DNA from: Sphingomonas sp. C3-2
Lineage (GTDB): Bacteria; Pseudomonadota; Alphaproteobacteria; Sphingomonadales; Sphingomonadaceae
Length of the DNA: 64,000 nt
NCBI RefSeq assembly: GCF_033025475.1
Contig: NZ_CP130322.1
Coordinates: 2,981,001-3,045,000 of the forward strand
Reading direction: 5' to 3'
The first letter of the stretch is position 1; each line of letters starts with the position of its first letter. The translations under genes and the position numbers were made by a program. Below are positions 8,101-15,713 of the stretch, piece by piece. Below the pieces are notes generated by a model. The model saw nothing but the letters and a program-made list of their open reading frames with translations. It was not told the DNA's origin and did not search any database.

Positions 8101-9497
8101 TGCGCTTCGCCCGCGAGAATTATGGATTCGAGCTGGGCGTCGGAGAGGATGCCGTCATCGACCAGATGCGCCGGGAGCGAGGGCCGATAGCTCGGCACCG
8201 GCGGCGGCACCGAAGCCATCGACGCCGACTGGACCAGCGGAGTCGGATGCGGCCGGGCGCCGGGGATGCGGATTGATTGGAGCGCATAGGGCTCGTAGAT
8301 CGCATCGGTCAGATGGCCGTGACCCGGGACAGCTTCAGCGCAGGGCGTATAGGCCAGCTCGATGCCCTCGATCACGGGCGCTGGAACCACGGGCCGGGCA
8401 GCGGCGACGCGGCGTACCGGGCGAGCAGCCATCGTCTGGACGGCGAGCGGCGCGCCGGGCGGCGGGGCATCTGGTGCGGGGGTGCGCGGCGGCACCTGAG
8501 CCAGCACCATGTCCAACAGTGCGGACGTATCGGGGGCAACGCCTGGAGCGTCAGGGAAACGGCGCGGATCATCGGCAGGCGTCCGGTCGATGACGGTGAG
8601 CCGCGTGTCGATCGTGGTCCCGTGCTTGCGATAGACGCGGCCGTCGATCGCCGCCGAGAACAGGACGCGGCCACGCTCCTGGAGTGCGACAAACGCTTGC
8701 GTGAAGGCGGGATTGTCGGGCGCGCAGGAGGCGCCGGTGATAACGACAAGACGGCCGCTAGGCCGCAGGCGGGCCAGCGCCGAGCCGATATGGCGCAGCG
8801 CCGCATCCTTCATCCGGGCATCGACATGGGCGATCGCCGAGAATGGCGGGTTCATCACCACCACGTCGGGCACGGCGGCGGGATCGAGATAGTCGTGGAT
8901 ATGAGCGGCATCGTGCGCGGTGACGCCGACCTGCGGGAACAGCAGGTCGAGCAGTGCGGCGCGGGTTTCGGCCAGCTCGTTGAGCATGAGACGGCTGCCT
9001 GCAATCTCGGCCTGGATCGCCAGCAGGCCTGTGCCCGCCGAGGGTTCGAGCACGCGCTCGCCCGGCTGGAAACCGGCCGCGACGCCGGCGACATAGGCGA
9101 GGCCGGCCGGCGTCGAGAATTGCTGGAGCGCCTGGGAGGTTTCCGAGCGGCGGGTATGGGTGGGCATCAACCCCGCGATCTTCTCGATCAACGCGAGACG
9201 TGCTTGCGGATCAGCGTATTTGCGGAAGAGCGTATTGGCGTATTTCCGCAGGAACAGGGTCTGAGCTGCCTCGCAGGCGTCATAGGCCGCCTTCCAGTCC
9301 CACAGCCCTTCGGCGTCGGACCCGCCGAAAGCGGTTTCCATCGCGCCGCGCAGCGCGGGCGCGTCGACGGGACGGCCGCTTTCGAGGTGAGGCAGGATGA
9401 GCTGCGCGGCGGCAAGCAGCTTCTCGGCGGCATCGGCGAAATGACGCGCAGCGCCAAGCGGCACGGCGGCGAGTGCCGTGGAACGTGTGAAGGTCAT
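5163..9497 (-). CDS. Strawberry-notch-type helicase fused to an adenine-specific methyltransferase-like domain
   Basis: A 1,444-residue protein. An N-terminal Rossmann methyltransferase-like region has QQFSTP (125-130), motif I EPSAGTGLLA (151-160) and NPPF (216-219), the N6-adenine MTase signature. A proline-rich linker (about 340-400) precedes an SF2-type ATPase: a GDGTGAGKGRQ P-loop near residue 505, DESHA near 612, then a SATGATT motif. After this comes the strawberry-notch C-terminal helicase domain with GRSNRTNQKQPP. The start at 9497 has a GGAG 8 bases upstream. It is the largest gene of the element backbone and is preceded by one copy of the shared leader. The biological role of bacterial SNO proteins is unresolved. 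A short internal duplication (LRKYA / FRKYA) lies at 83-95. Confidence 0.88.
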   Translation of the reverse strand: MTFTRSTALAAVPLGAARHFADAAEKLLAAAQLILPHLESGRPVDAPALRGAMETAFGGSDAEGLWDWKAAYDACEAAQTLFLRKYANTLFRKYADPQARLALIEKIAGLMPTHTRRSETSQALQQFSTPAGLAYVAGVAAGFQPGERVLEPSAGTGLLAIQAEIAGSRLMLNELAETRAALLDLLFPQVGVTAHDAAHIHDYLDPAAVPDVVVMNPPFSAIAHVDARMKDAALRHIGSALARLRPSGRLVVITGASCAPDNPAFTQAFVALQERGRVLFSAAIDGRVYRKHGTTIDTRLTVIDRTPADDPRRFPDAPGVAPDTSALLDMVLAQVPPRTPAPDAPPPGAPLAVQTMAARPVRRVAAARPVVPAPVIEGIELAYTPCAEAVPGHGHLTDAIYEPYALQSIRIPGARPHPTPLVQSASMASVPPPVPSYRPSLPAHLVDDGILSDAQLESIILAGEAHGEHLAGAWTVDKTWDVISAAPDDAKAAVRFRRGWMLGDGTGAGKGRQVAGIILDNWRKGRRRAVWVSRSETLHQDAMRDWEALGQERLLVTPLSRFRQGKPIMLDEGVLFTTYATLRSQDRGEKASRVQQIVDWLGADFDGVIVFDESHAMANAAGGKSDRGDQAPSKQGRAGLRLQHALPDARIVYVSATGATTVQNLAYAQRLGLWGGEDFPFATRGEFIGAVENGGVAAMEVLARDMKALGLYSARSLSFDGVEYEMLEHALTAPQIAIYDAYAGAFQVIHNNLDAAMRAAGSNLNSQAKSAARSAFESAKQRFFNHLITAMQTPAMIASIERDLEAGHAAIIQIVSTGEALQERRLADIPTEEWDDVRVDVTPREYVLSYLEHSFPVQLYEPFSDSEGNLSSRPVTDKDGHPVESRDAIERRDRMIERLASLAPVPAALDQVLHHFGTDVVAEVTGRSRRIVKRRGSDGIDHFVVENRPGSANISETDAFQSDAKRILIFSDAGGTGRSYHADLGAKNQRLRVHYLLEAGWKADNAIQGFGRSNRTNQKQPPLFRPVTTNVKAQKRFISTIARRLDSLGAITRGQRQTGGQGLFRPEDNLESWYARDALRQLYRLIFSGKVEGCSLGEFEAATGLTLGDEGGLRDELPPITTFLNRMLALTIDLQNILFTRFEDLLTARIEGAIASGTYELGLETLQAESFKIVDRATIYTHPGTRAETRLLTIERKDRNRPVTLDDAFDHLRDRRARLLVNAQSGRAAVQIPTRGLQLDDGSVEARIRLVRPMESTSLPLAAMAETQWREADRGAFERAWQAELVDVPEFATSTMHIVAGLLLPIWKRLPQESTRVYRLQTDDGERIVGRRVSPAWAATATVNDNGPVLAPDAAFTALMNGQAILDLAEGLQLRRVRVMGVHRIELDGFTDTMRDRLKAMGLISEIISWKLRLFIPTGSDGPTVLARLLERYPLQRVGERHAA

Positions 9498-9532
9498 GGG
9501 GAATCTCCGGAAGAGGTGCGGGATCGCAAACC

Positions 9533-9596
9533 GGCGGACCCTCTCTCTCAACCCGCCAGGCTCACCCCGTTCCGGCTTTCCACTTCCTCTCCGAGA
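9533..9596 (-). promoter_or_regulatory. Shared GA-rich hairpin leader, copy A (strawberry-notch unit)
   Basis: Read on the minus strand: a GA-rich box (CGGAGAGGAAGTGG), then GGTGAGCC, then a hairpin with GGCGG/CCGCC arms enclosing TTGAGAGAGAGG. The start codon follows about 36 nt later. The same layout occurs at 10830-10911, 15165-15257 and 16698-16768. Confidence 0.5.
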
Positions 9597-9673
9597 TTAC
9601 GGGTTCCGAACAATGCAAACTGCGCATCCTGCGCCAGCCCGACCGGATCGATACGAGACTCTGACATGCGAAC

Positions 9674-9707
9674 AAAAAAATGGGCGACCCCATGACGGGG
9701 CCGCCCG
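9674..9707 (-). terminator. Rho-independent terminator
   Basis: A 10-bp GC-rich stem with one mismatch (gggcgacccc / ggggccgccc), followed on the minus strand by seven T residues, immediately past the stop at 9714. Confidence 0.9.
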
Positions 9708-9713
9708 GATTGA

Positions 9714-10520
9714 TCAGACTTCCAGATGCCGGGCCTCGTCGATTACGAAGCCGAAGCGCGCGGCGACATATTCATCGGATGGAACGAGGAAACGCCGCTC
9801 ATCACCGTGATCGCGGCGACCGCCGAGCCGCGCGATGCAATCCGTCATTTCGGGATGCTCGTTTGATCGGATTGCGGACACGACCACCCAGTCGTGCCGG
9901 TGGTTATCGCCAAAAAGCCGCCGGTCATTCTCGACAGATTCACCGGGCGCCAGGAAACGACCGTGGATCGCCTCCCAGCAGTTCGGGTAATAGTCGCGCA
10001 GTGTCTTCTCTGCATGACGCCGTTCATAGGCCGTGAAGAGATCGGGGAAGCCCGTCGCGACCTTCGCCCATTCTGCATCTTCTTCATACCAGCTACCGGC
10101 AACCCTTATGGCCGCTGGCATCCTCGCGTTATGCGCGCGATCGAGCTTGATGCCTCCATGGCTGGCGGTGGAATGGAAGACCACGCCATCGGCGTAGATC
10201 TCGCTGGACTGGGATTTTCCCCAGGGCGTCGCAACCTTTCCGTTACCGCGTTTGCGATCGAGCCTCAGTAATTCCTCCCTGTGCCGGACCAGTTCGGCGA
10301 TTAGGTTATTGAACCCCAGCGCATCCGCGACGACGGCGATTGCGCCATGGAAATCATCGCGCCGCCATTCGCTCATCGGCTTGCGGAGCCGCCAGCGGTT
10401 CGCGACCCGCAGGCCGCTCCGACCTGGAATGGCGGCGTAGGCAGTGTCGTCGACAAGCGCGGCGAGATCGCCATCGACGGTGCGGCCATAGGTGGCCGGA
10501 ACCAAAGGCGCCGCGTTCAT
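9714..10520 (-). CDS. Hypothetical protein of the element backbone (268 aa)
   Basis: A 268-residue protein with no membrane segment or signal peptide. It is rich in Trp, Arg and Asp (WRRDDFHGAIAVVADALGFNNLI, then YYPNCWEAIHG). I recall similar proteins annotated as a DUF family in rhizobial and sphingomonad plasmids but cannot name it with certainty. It overlaps the upstream gene by ATGA at 10517-10520, so translation is coupled, and the unit ends at the terminator at 9674. No function is assigned. Confidence 0.75.
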   Translation of the reverse strand: MNAAPLVPATYGRTVDGDLAALVDDTAYAAIPGRSGLRVANRWRLRKPMSEWRRDDFHGAIAVVADALGFNNLIAELVRHREELLRLDRKRGNGKVATPWGKSQSSEIYADGVVFHSTASHGGIKLDRAHNARMPAAIRVAGSWYEEDAEWAKVATGFPDLFTAYERRHAEKTLRDYYPNCWEAIHGRFLAPGESVENDRRLFGDNHRHDWVVVSAIRSNEHPEMTDCIARLGGRRDHGDERRFLVPSDEYVAARFGFVIDEARHLEV

Positions 10521-10774
10521 GCCGCCCTCCTGAGGGTCGAGACGACGGGTTCATCCTCGACAAGCTGGAGGACGAGATTGGAATAGCGGTTCCGGGAAAC
10601 CCAGCTTTCGGCGTCCGCCATATTGGCGGCAAGATGTTGTAGTTCGTGCTTACCGTTCCAGCGGGTGAGAACCCGCACCATGCCCGGCTGCGGCAATTCG
10701 AGAACGTCGAATCGAAGGTCGGTCGTGACCATATAGTGTCGACGCACGACAAGGACCGGCGTGATGCCGGACAT
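10517..10774 (-). CDS. Hypothetical protein (85 aa)
   Basis: Starts MSGITPVLVVRRH at the ATG at 10774, which has GAGGG 8 bases upstream. A longer frame opens at 10825, but that ATG lacks a well-placed RBS and would bring the protein to within 4 nt of the shared leader hairpin. The compact sequence looks beta-rich and has no recognisable motif. It is the first gene of a two-gene unit with 9714-10520. Confidence 0.6.
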   Translation of the reverse strand: MSGITPVLVVRRHYMVTTDLRFDVLELPQPGMVRVLTRWNGKHELQHLAANMADAESWVSRNRYSNLVLQLVEDEPVVSTLRRAA

Positions 10775-10829
10775 GAAGGTACCCTCGTGGAGCACGAAGC
10801 TTGCCGGGTAGGTGCTGCCGCCCATAACC

Positions 10830-10911
10830 GCCGACCGCTCTCTCTCAAGCCGGCCGGCTCACCCGCTTCCCCGCCGCCCTCTCACTCTGGCCGCCGGTCC
10901 GGAGACGCAGC
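10830..10911 (-). promoter_or_regulatory. Shared GA-rich hairpin leader, copy B
   Basis: Minus strand: CTGCGTCT, then AGAGTGAGAGGG, then GGGTGAGCC. A hairpin follows with 8-bp arms (one mismatch) enclosing a CTTGAGAGAGAG loop. The CTGCGTCT and AGAGTGAGAGGG blocks are identical to those of copy C upstream of the ParB gene. Confidence 0.55.
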
Positions 10912-10925
10912 CGACGACAGACCGA

Positions 10926-11120
10926 TCACTCCCTCAGCGACCCTGCGGCAATATCCGCCAGCCACTCCAGGGCCTCTTCCACGTCTGCGTTATCCTCTTC
11001 GACAAGCCGCGCGAGAGCGACAGCGCCGTTGCGGCCCAATTGGCCAAGGCGCTGAAGTACGGTGAGCAACACAGGCGCAAGCGCCTCCGGGCCGGCGTTT
11101 TCGATGTCGGAAATCTTCAT
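10926..11120 (-). CDS. Small hypothetical protein (64 aa)
   Basis: A 64-residue acidic, helical protein (MKISDIENAGPEALAPVLL, ending in AAGSLRE) with GGAG 9 bases before the ATG. It is the most distal gene of the minus-strand run that starts at the ParB gene, but a terminator lies between it and its upstream neighbour, so it may rely on read-through or its own promoter. No domain recognised. Confidence 0.6.
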   Translation of the reverse strand: MKISDIENAGPEALAPVLLTVLQRLGQLGRNGAVALARLVEEDNADVEEALEWLADIAAGSLRE

Positions 11121-11145
11121 GGGTCAGTCTCCATTGCCTGGGAGG

Positions 11146-11175
11146 AAAAGACCCGAGCGCAGGGCGCCCGGGCGT
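11146..11175 (-). terminator. Terminator-like hairpin after the 251-aa gene
   Basis: A GC-rich stem with two G-U pairs, followed on the minus strand by TCTTTTCC. It lies between the stop at 11210 and the start of the 64-aa gene. Confidence 0.65.
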
Positions 11176-11209
11176 TGATCACCGGCAGAATCCCGCCGGC
11201 CTGCGCGGT

Positions 11210-11965
11210 TCAGCGGGCAGCGAGTTCGCGCTCGGCTGCGAGAGAAATCGCTCGCGTCGCGGCCTTGAAGGCGGCTTCTCCCTCTTCATGGGAGAGATCG
11301 CTCGCCGCCTTCACATCGAGGGACGCCTGACGAATATCCGCGTTGCTCACATCGGCGATCTGGAGACCATCCGGCGCTTCCGTCTCGAAGACCACGTCCA
11401 CTGTCGCGCGGACATGCTCCTCGCAGAGGCGAAGCAGGACATGCGAGCCGAGCCCCGGCTCGACGCCGAGCGGCCCATATTCCGCGATGCCGAGCATTTC
11501 ATCGAGCATGGACTCAGTGCTGCGCACCATGATCTCGTCGGCCGTGATCAGCACGGCCATGCCGCCGAAACCGTCTGGCCGCATTTTCGTGCAGGTCCAG
11601 GCGGACATGGCGGAGACATAAGGAAGTGCGGACGAGCGCCGGACGATGCTCTGGAAAAACACTTCCCAACTGGAATCCGACAGGTCCAGTTGCAGATAGG
11701 CGTCATCATCACCGAGTTCGGCGAGGCCCGCCCGGACCGTGTCTGCTGCCGCGCTTTCAATATCGCCGGACAAGGCGAGTGCTGCGCGGACCTCGTCGAC
11801 AGGATAGGCGGGCATGTCATTGGCGCCCTGTTCGGCATAGAAATAGAGGCCGTCTCCATCAACTTCACTGCTGAAGATGCGCGAGAGGATCAGCCGTTCA
11901 AGCGCGGTCATCGCGCTCAGCGGAATGGTGGGCTGGACCACCGTGGAACAGTAATAATCAGCCAT
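11210..11965 (-). CDS. Hypothetical protein (251 aa)
   Basis: An acidic soluble protein beginning MADYYCSTVVQPTIPLS. It contains LERLILSRIFSSEVDGDGLYFYAEQG and other stretches that read as a mixed alpha/beta domain. A GGAGACC sits just upstream of the ATG. I recognise no catalytic motif. It occupies the region between ParB and the strawberry-notch gene, which is typically filled with hypothetical DUF proteins in these elements. Confidence 0.75.
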   Translation of the reverse strand: MADYYCSTVVQPTIPLSAMTALERLILSRIFSSEVDGDGLYFYAEQGANDMPAYPVDEVRAALALSGDIESAAADTVRAGLAELGDDDAYLQLDLSDSSWEVFFQSIVRRSSALPYVSAMSAWTCTKMRPDGFGGMAVLITADEIMVRSTESMLDEMLGIAEYGPLGVEPGLGSHVLLRLCEEHVRATVDVVFETEAPDGLQIADVSNADIRQASLDVKAASDLSHEEGEAAFKAATRAISLAAERELAAR

Positions 11966-11977
11966 ATCGGGTCTCCA

Positions 11978-12008
11978 AAAACGCGAAAGCCCGGCGCGTG
12001 GCCGGGCT
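11978..12008 (-). terminator. Rho-independent terminator (recycled sequence, copy 1)
   Basis: A perfect 8-bp stem (agcccggc / gccgggct) with a gcgtg loop, followed on the minus strand by TTTCGCGTTTTT. The stem and loop are nearly identical to the terminator at 12905-12932. Confidence 0.85.
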
Positions 12009-12033
12009 CTCGATGAAGGTGATGGGGTATAAA

Positions 12034-12408
12034 TCAGGACGCTGGGGGGCTTTCGATCGCGAAAGGGTCCACCAGCTTGTGGATCGGCTGCGCGCGGCCC
12101 ATCCAGGGCTGCGGCCGGATGCAGCGCACCCAGTCCGCGAAGCTCGGTATGAAGCCGAGATCCTCCAGGACATGTTGTTCACCGATCAAGCGGGCCGGAA
12201 CGACCCGGCCGCTTGTGACCGTGATGGTCGCGCCGAAAAACCGCTCGAGCATGAAAATGCCCTCGGCGTGATGGCGCAGCGCGCGGTGGCGGAAGTCAGC
12301 GGTGATCGCCTTGGACTCGTCGAACCACTGATGCAGTGGCAGATAATCCTCGGCCGAGCCGCCCCATTTCCGCACGGACGAGAGCGCGTGATGATAGCAA
12401 TGGCCCAT
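12034..12408 (-). CDS. Hypothetical protein of the DUF6915-like type (124 aa)
   Basis: Starts MGHCYHHALSSVRKWGG and continues YLPLHQWFDESKA, FRHRALRHHAEGI and PARLIGEQHVLEDLGFIPS. The His/Trp-rich pattern matches what I recall as the DUF6915 family, common in alphaproteobacterial plasmids; the exact family number is from memory. Of two adjacent ATGs, the one at 12408 gives the better spacing to AGGGAGG. Function unknown. Confidence 0.75.
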   Translation of the reverse strand: MGHCYHHALSSVRKWGGSAEDYLPLHQWFDESKAITADFRHRALRHHAEGIFMLERFFGATITVTSGRVVPARLIGEQHVLEDLGFIPSFADWVRCIRPQPWMGRAQPIHKLVDPFAIESPPAS

Positions 12409-12418
12409 CATCGCCTCC

Positions 12419-12889
12419 CTATAATTCGTAATAATGGTTTTCAGACCGTTCGATCCGATAATTGAAATCGATCACGACAGTCCCGGCGGCGACGTCAAAG
12501 GTGAACTCGCCATAGCCGCCTTCATTGTTCTCCCAGCCGCCATGCTTGCTTTCGAGGAGGTCGTAACACATCGCCTCGATCGCATCCGAGAGTGGGACCG
12601 TTACATGCCGGACCTCCTCGTCGTGACATTCACAGCGAGCGAGCACGACAGATGTATCGGGCAGGTCAGCACTGCTCTCACCGGAGCGCGCGTCAATCTC
12701 TTCGATCTGACCGCTGTCACCGCCGCCATCGAACCGCACAGTGACAAGGGTGATGCCAGATCCTGCCAGAACAGACAGGACGGCAGCCTTATTGGCGGGA
12801 AAGATCTCGCTCGCTCGTTTCTCATATTCCGCCTGGCGTGCCAGGAAGGCGGTCATGTCGAACGTGGGAACAAAAGGCGTATTGCTCAT
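12419..12889 (-). CDS. Hypothetical protein (DUF6878-like, 156 aa)
   Basis: Begins MSNTPFVPTFDMTAFLARQ. The ATG at 12889 has CGGAGATC just upstream; the longer frame has none. The C-terminal half (ESKHGGWENNEGGYGEFTF, then VIDFNYRIERSENHYYEL) is a distinctive beta-rich segment I associate with DUF6878, recalled without verification. It is separated from the next gene downstream by only 10 bp, suggesting co-transcription. Function unknown. Confidence 0.72.
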   Translation of the reverse strand: MSNTPFVPTFDMTAFLARQAEYEKRASEIFPANKAAVLSVLAGSGITLVTVRFDGGGDSGQIEEIDARSGESSADLPDTSVVLARCECHDEEVRHVTVPLSDAIEAMCYDLLESKHGGWENNEGGYGEFTFDVAAGTVVIDFNYRIERSENHYYEL

Positions 12890-12904
12890 TGTCGATCTCC
12901 GAAA

Positions 12905-12932
12905 ATGAATAAGCCCGGCGCGTGGCCGAGCT
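12905..12932 (-). terminator. Terminator downstream of the ParB gene (recycled sequence, copy 2)
   Basis: Stem agcccggc / gccgagct with the same gcgtg loop as the hairpin at 11978-12008, followed on the minus strand by TTATTCATTTTC. Confidence 0.65.
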
Positions 12933-13000
12933 GAGAATGGGATTGTAAGAAAGACGGTGCGGGACGAGGCAGCGACTGCCAGCTCGCCCCGCACCAGCAT

Positions 13001-15151
13001 TCAGGCGGCGATATCGTATTCTTCGTCGCCCTCCTGGTCGTTGGCGGCTTCCTGCTCGGCGAAGGTGTCATCCCCGTCGAGGAAGGCCGGCAGCGCGTCC
13101 GCCTCACCCGTCAGCGGCAGCGGCTCATCGATGACCGGGGTCCGCAGCGGCTCGGGGAGCCAGTCCGCATCGGCCAGCAGGCGTTCGGCCTCGCGCGCCA
13201 TGTCGCCCTTCTTCAGATGGTCGATCAGGCCCGCGGTTTGCGGTCCCTTCGCCTCGGCGACCGCCTCGAGGATGCGCGGTTTCGCGACCCGGTTGAGGTA
13301 GTTGTCGAAGGTCGGACGCCAGCCCGCGCCGATCATGTCGAGACCCACCGCACGCGCCAGCACATTGGCATGGTCGATACGGCGGGCGACGCAGCGTACG
13401 GAGACACGGCCACCGCCATGCTTGGGGACCGGCTCCCACTGTGCGTTCACCGAATAGGCGGCGCAATGGGCGAACAGACTGGCCTGTTCGCTGCCGTCGA
13501 GCTGCTGGAGCGCATCCCAGACATCCTTGTCGGCCTGGGGAAGCCGCTCCTTCCAGCGGGCGTGACGCTCCTGGATGGATGCCGCCGACGGACTGCTGCG
13601 CAGGTCAGCGCCCTGGAACGGCATGGAGACGCGGTGGACGCCCAGTTCCATGCAGCTTTCGGTACGGCCGATGTAGAAGACCGAGAGCACCATGGCGTGC
13701 AGCACGGCGGCGAAGGCCACCGAAGGCGACTGCGCGAAGGCATCCTGAAGCGCCAACGTGCGGGCCGCGGTCAGTTCGGCGACGAGCCGGTCCGGGAGCG
13801 GCTTGATGACCTCGCCGTCGTCATCGTCATCATTCGTCGTCGGCGCGGCCGGGGCCGTGCGGGCTTCGGGATCGGCAACTTGCCCGCCGATCTCATCGGG
13901 GGAGTGGTCAGATCGGGCATCGGACGCCTCTTCGGCGCCGTCGTCGGCATCTTCCGCCTCCGGCTCATCCTCGGCGCGGACATAACCGCGATCGATATAG
14001 AGTGTGCCGTCGTCCTCGAGACCGATGAACACACCGGCATTGTCGATCTCGGCAGCATCGAACACCCGGTTGCCCTGGGCGAGAACACCCAGCTCGGCGT
14101 CGATGGCGGAGACCCGCAGCTCCACGTCGGCCGGAATGTCGGGCTTGCCGTCCCATTTGGCCTCAAGAGCATCAGCCTCGGCCCGCAGGGCGACGATTTG
14201 CGCCTCCTGCGCCTCGGACAGCGGCTGCACCTGGCTGGCGATGGCACGGCAGTCCTCGTCATAGCCGTAGGGAAGATCGACCAGCGCCTCGACCCACTTC
14301 CAGCCTTCACCCATGACCGTGTCGGCTTCCACGCGCAGCTTCTCGTCGACCAGACGGTCGAGCAGGGCCGGGTCGGAGAGCCAGCCGCCATCGTCGGGTT
14401 CGAACAGGTCGCGGATGGGACCAGCGCCGCCGGCGGCGATATAGGCGTCCAGCCCGATGAAGCGGACACGCTTGTCCGTCACCTCGACCTTGTCCTCCAG
14501 CAGCTTGGACTTGATGAACCAGGACGACTTGTTGTTGCTTTGCGCGAGTTGCGCCCACAGATCCTCCTGACGCTGGTGACCGTCGCTCACCGTAAACGCC
14601 ATGAGCTGGTCGAGGGTCATGTCGCCTTCGGCATAGCATTCGTGCAAGGCAGGCGAGACTGACGCGAGCTTGAGGCGCTGGCGAACGACGGCAGGCGTCA
14701 CGCGGAAGTGGGCGGCGATCGCCTCCTCCTGCTCGCCCTTGTCGAACAGGGTCTTCATCGCCCGGAATTCATCGAGCGGGTGGAGTGGCTCGCGCTCGCT
14801 GTTCTCGGCGAGCGAATCTTCTTCGGCCGGGACCGGATCGTTCGCCGCCTTGACCACGCAGGGAACCGGCGCATCCTTGGCGAGCCGCTTGCGCTTCACC
14901 AGGATCGCCAGCGCACTGTAGCGGCGGCCACCGGCGGGGATCTCGAACATGCCGGTGTCTTCGCCAGCCTCGTCGAGCACGGGCCGGACGTTGAGGCCGG
15001 TGAGCAGGCCGCGGCGTTCGATATCATTGGCCAGATGCTCGATGGTCACGCCATGCTTCACGCGGCGGACGTTCGATTGCGAAAGGACCAGTCTGTCGAA
15101 CGGAATGTTCTGGGACTGGTTGAGGGTGATCTTCGATGGGGCTTTCGCCAT
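13001..15151 (-). CDS. Large ParB/RepB/Spo0J-family protein
   Basis: A 716-residue protein. The N-terminal ParB/Srx domain (about 10-110) includes SNVRRVKHG, ANDIERRGLLTGLNV and IPAGGRRYSAL (71-81), the CTP-binding-type motif of the family. A helix-turn-helix region follows (AAHFRVTPAVVRQRLKLASVSP). The rest is a long extension with an acidic low-complexity patch (EDEPEAEDADDGAEEA) and a conserved-looking C-terminal domain. Chromosomal ParB is about 300 aa, so this is the oversized mobile-element type. The ATG at 15151 follows GGAGACGTGTC. No parA neighbour is visible, so a role in transcription or replication control is as likely as partition. Confidence 0.88.
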   Translation of the reverse strand: MAKAPSKITLNQSQNIPFDRLVLSQSNVRRVKHGVTIEHLANDIERRGLLTGLNVRPVLDEAGEDTGMFEIPAGGRRYSALAILVKRKRLAKDAPVPCVVKAANDPVPAEEDSLAENSEREPLHPLDEFRAMKTLFDKGEQEEAIAAHFRVTPAVVRQRLKLASVSPALHECYAEGDMTLDQLMAFTVSDGHQRQEDLWAQLAQSNNKSSWFIKSKLLEDKVEVTDKRVRFIGLDAYIAAGGAGPIRDLFEPDDGGWLSDPALLDRLVDEKLRVEADTVMGEGWKWVEALVDLPYGYDEDCRAIASQVQPLSEAQEAQIVALRAEADALEAKWDGKPDIPADVELRVSAIDAELGVLAQGNRVFDAAEIDNAGVFIGLEDDGTLYIDRGYVRAEDEPEAEDADDGAEEASDARSDHSPDEIGGQVADPEARTAPAAPTTNDDDDDGEVIKPLPDRLVAELTAARTLALQDAFAQSPSVAFAAVLHAMVLSVFYIGRTESCMELGVHRVSMPFQGADLRSSPSAASIQERHARWKERLPQADKDVWDALQQLDGSEQASLFAHCAAYSVNAQWEPVPKHGGGRVSVRCVARRIDHANVLARAVGLDMIGAGWRPTFDNYLNRVAKPRILEAVAEAKGPQTAGLIDHLKKGDMAREAERLLADADWLPEPLRTPVIDEPLPLTGEADALPAFLDGDDTFAEQEAANDQEGDEEYDIAA

Positions 15152-15164
15152 GACACGTCTCCAT

Positions 15165-15257
15165 GACGGGCGGCCGGAAGTCTCTCTCCCAGCCTCCAAC
15201 CCGTCACGAAAACCAGGGCCTCCCTCTCACTCTTTCCAGCCGGCAGGCAAGACGCAG
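15165..15257 (-). promoter_or_regulatory. Shared GA-rich hairpin leader, copy C (ParB unit)
   Basis: Minus strand: CTGCGTCT, then AAGAGTGAGAGGG, then GTGACGGGTTGGAGG, a GGGAGAGAG loop and CCGCCCGTC. The GACGGG/CCCGTC arms can pair, and the start codon follows 14 nt later with its GGAGAC Shine-Dalgarno just outside the hairpin. Confidence 0.6.
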
Positions 15258-15275
15258 CGGATTTGCGGAAATCCG
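15258..15275. promoter_or_regulatory. Perfect inverted repeat upstream of the ParB unit
   Basis: cggattt-gcgg-aaatccg is a perfect 7-bp inverted repeat with a 4-base spacer, at the upstream edge of leader copy C. A dimeric repressor site (for example ParB or XRE) is inferred. Confidence 0.4.
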
Positions 15276-15356
15276 TATTGTCGGATCTACGAAAGGACAC
15301 TGCGTAGCTCGTGCTCAAACCGCTGCGGTTCGGTGGGAAGGAGTATTCGGCCACCA

Positions 15357-15713
15357 TCACCGATATTCATCGGGCAAATCCTCCTGGTTGCCCTGCCAGA
15401 TAATCCGGTCACCCTCATAAACGGTGACCATGCCATCATGGGCCGGGACCGACATCGCGGCGTCGGCCTGGAAGTTGAGGCAGGTGAAGCCGGGCGCGGT
15501 GGCGGAAAAGCTCACAGGCCGCCCCTCGGCGATCAGTACCCGATCACACTGGCCGATTGGCTGTTTCACAGGGCGTTTCGTTATACCTGCGCGAAACGCG
15601 TCGAATGCCGCAAGAAGCGTTGCAGCAGGCGCATGCCAGTGACGACAATGGCGGCAGCACCGGAGGCGATGCTGTAGTTCTCGTCCCGCCGGACGGTCCT
15701 TATGGCCGCTCAT
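15357..15713 (-). CDS. Hypothetical protein translationally coupled to ardC (118 aa)
   Basis: The ATG at 15713 overlaps the ardC stop (ATGA). The N-terminus is basic and Cys/His-rich (HRLRCCRHCRHWHA); the C-terminal half looks like a small beta domain (MVTVYEGDRIIWQGNQEDLP). The real start could be internal, because the Arg/Cys-rich N-terminus partly resembles shadow coding. Existence is supported mainly by the overlap and the well-formed C-terminus. Confidence 0.5.
   Translation of the reverse strand: MSGHKDRPAGRELQHRLRCCRHCRHWHAPAATLLAAFDAFRAGITKRPVKQPIGQCDRVLIAEGRPVSFSATAPGFTCLNFQADAAMSVPAHDGMVTVYEGDRIIWQGNQEDLPDEYR

Noticed and set aside
5952-8276. 774-codon open frame on the plus strand opposite the strawberry-notch gene
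   Set aside because: Antisense shadow of a GC-rich gene; composition is Arg/Gly/Asp-biased, with no RBS and no domain.
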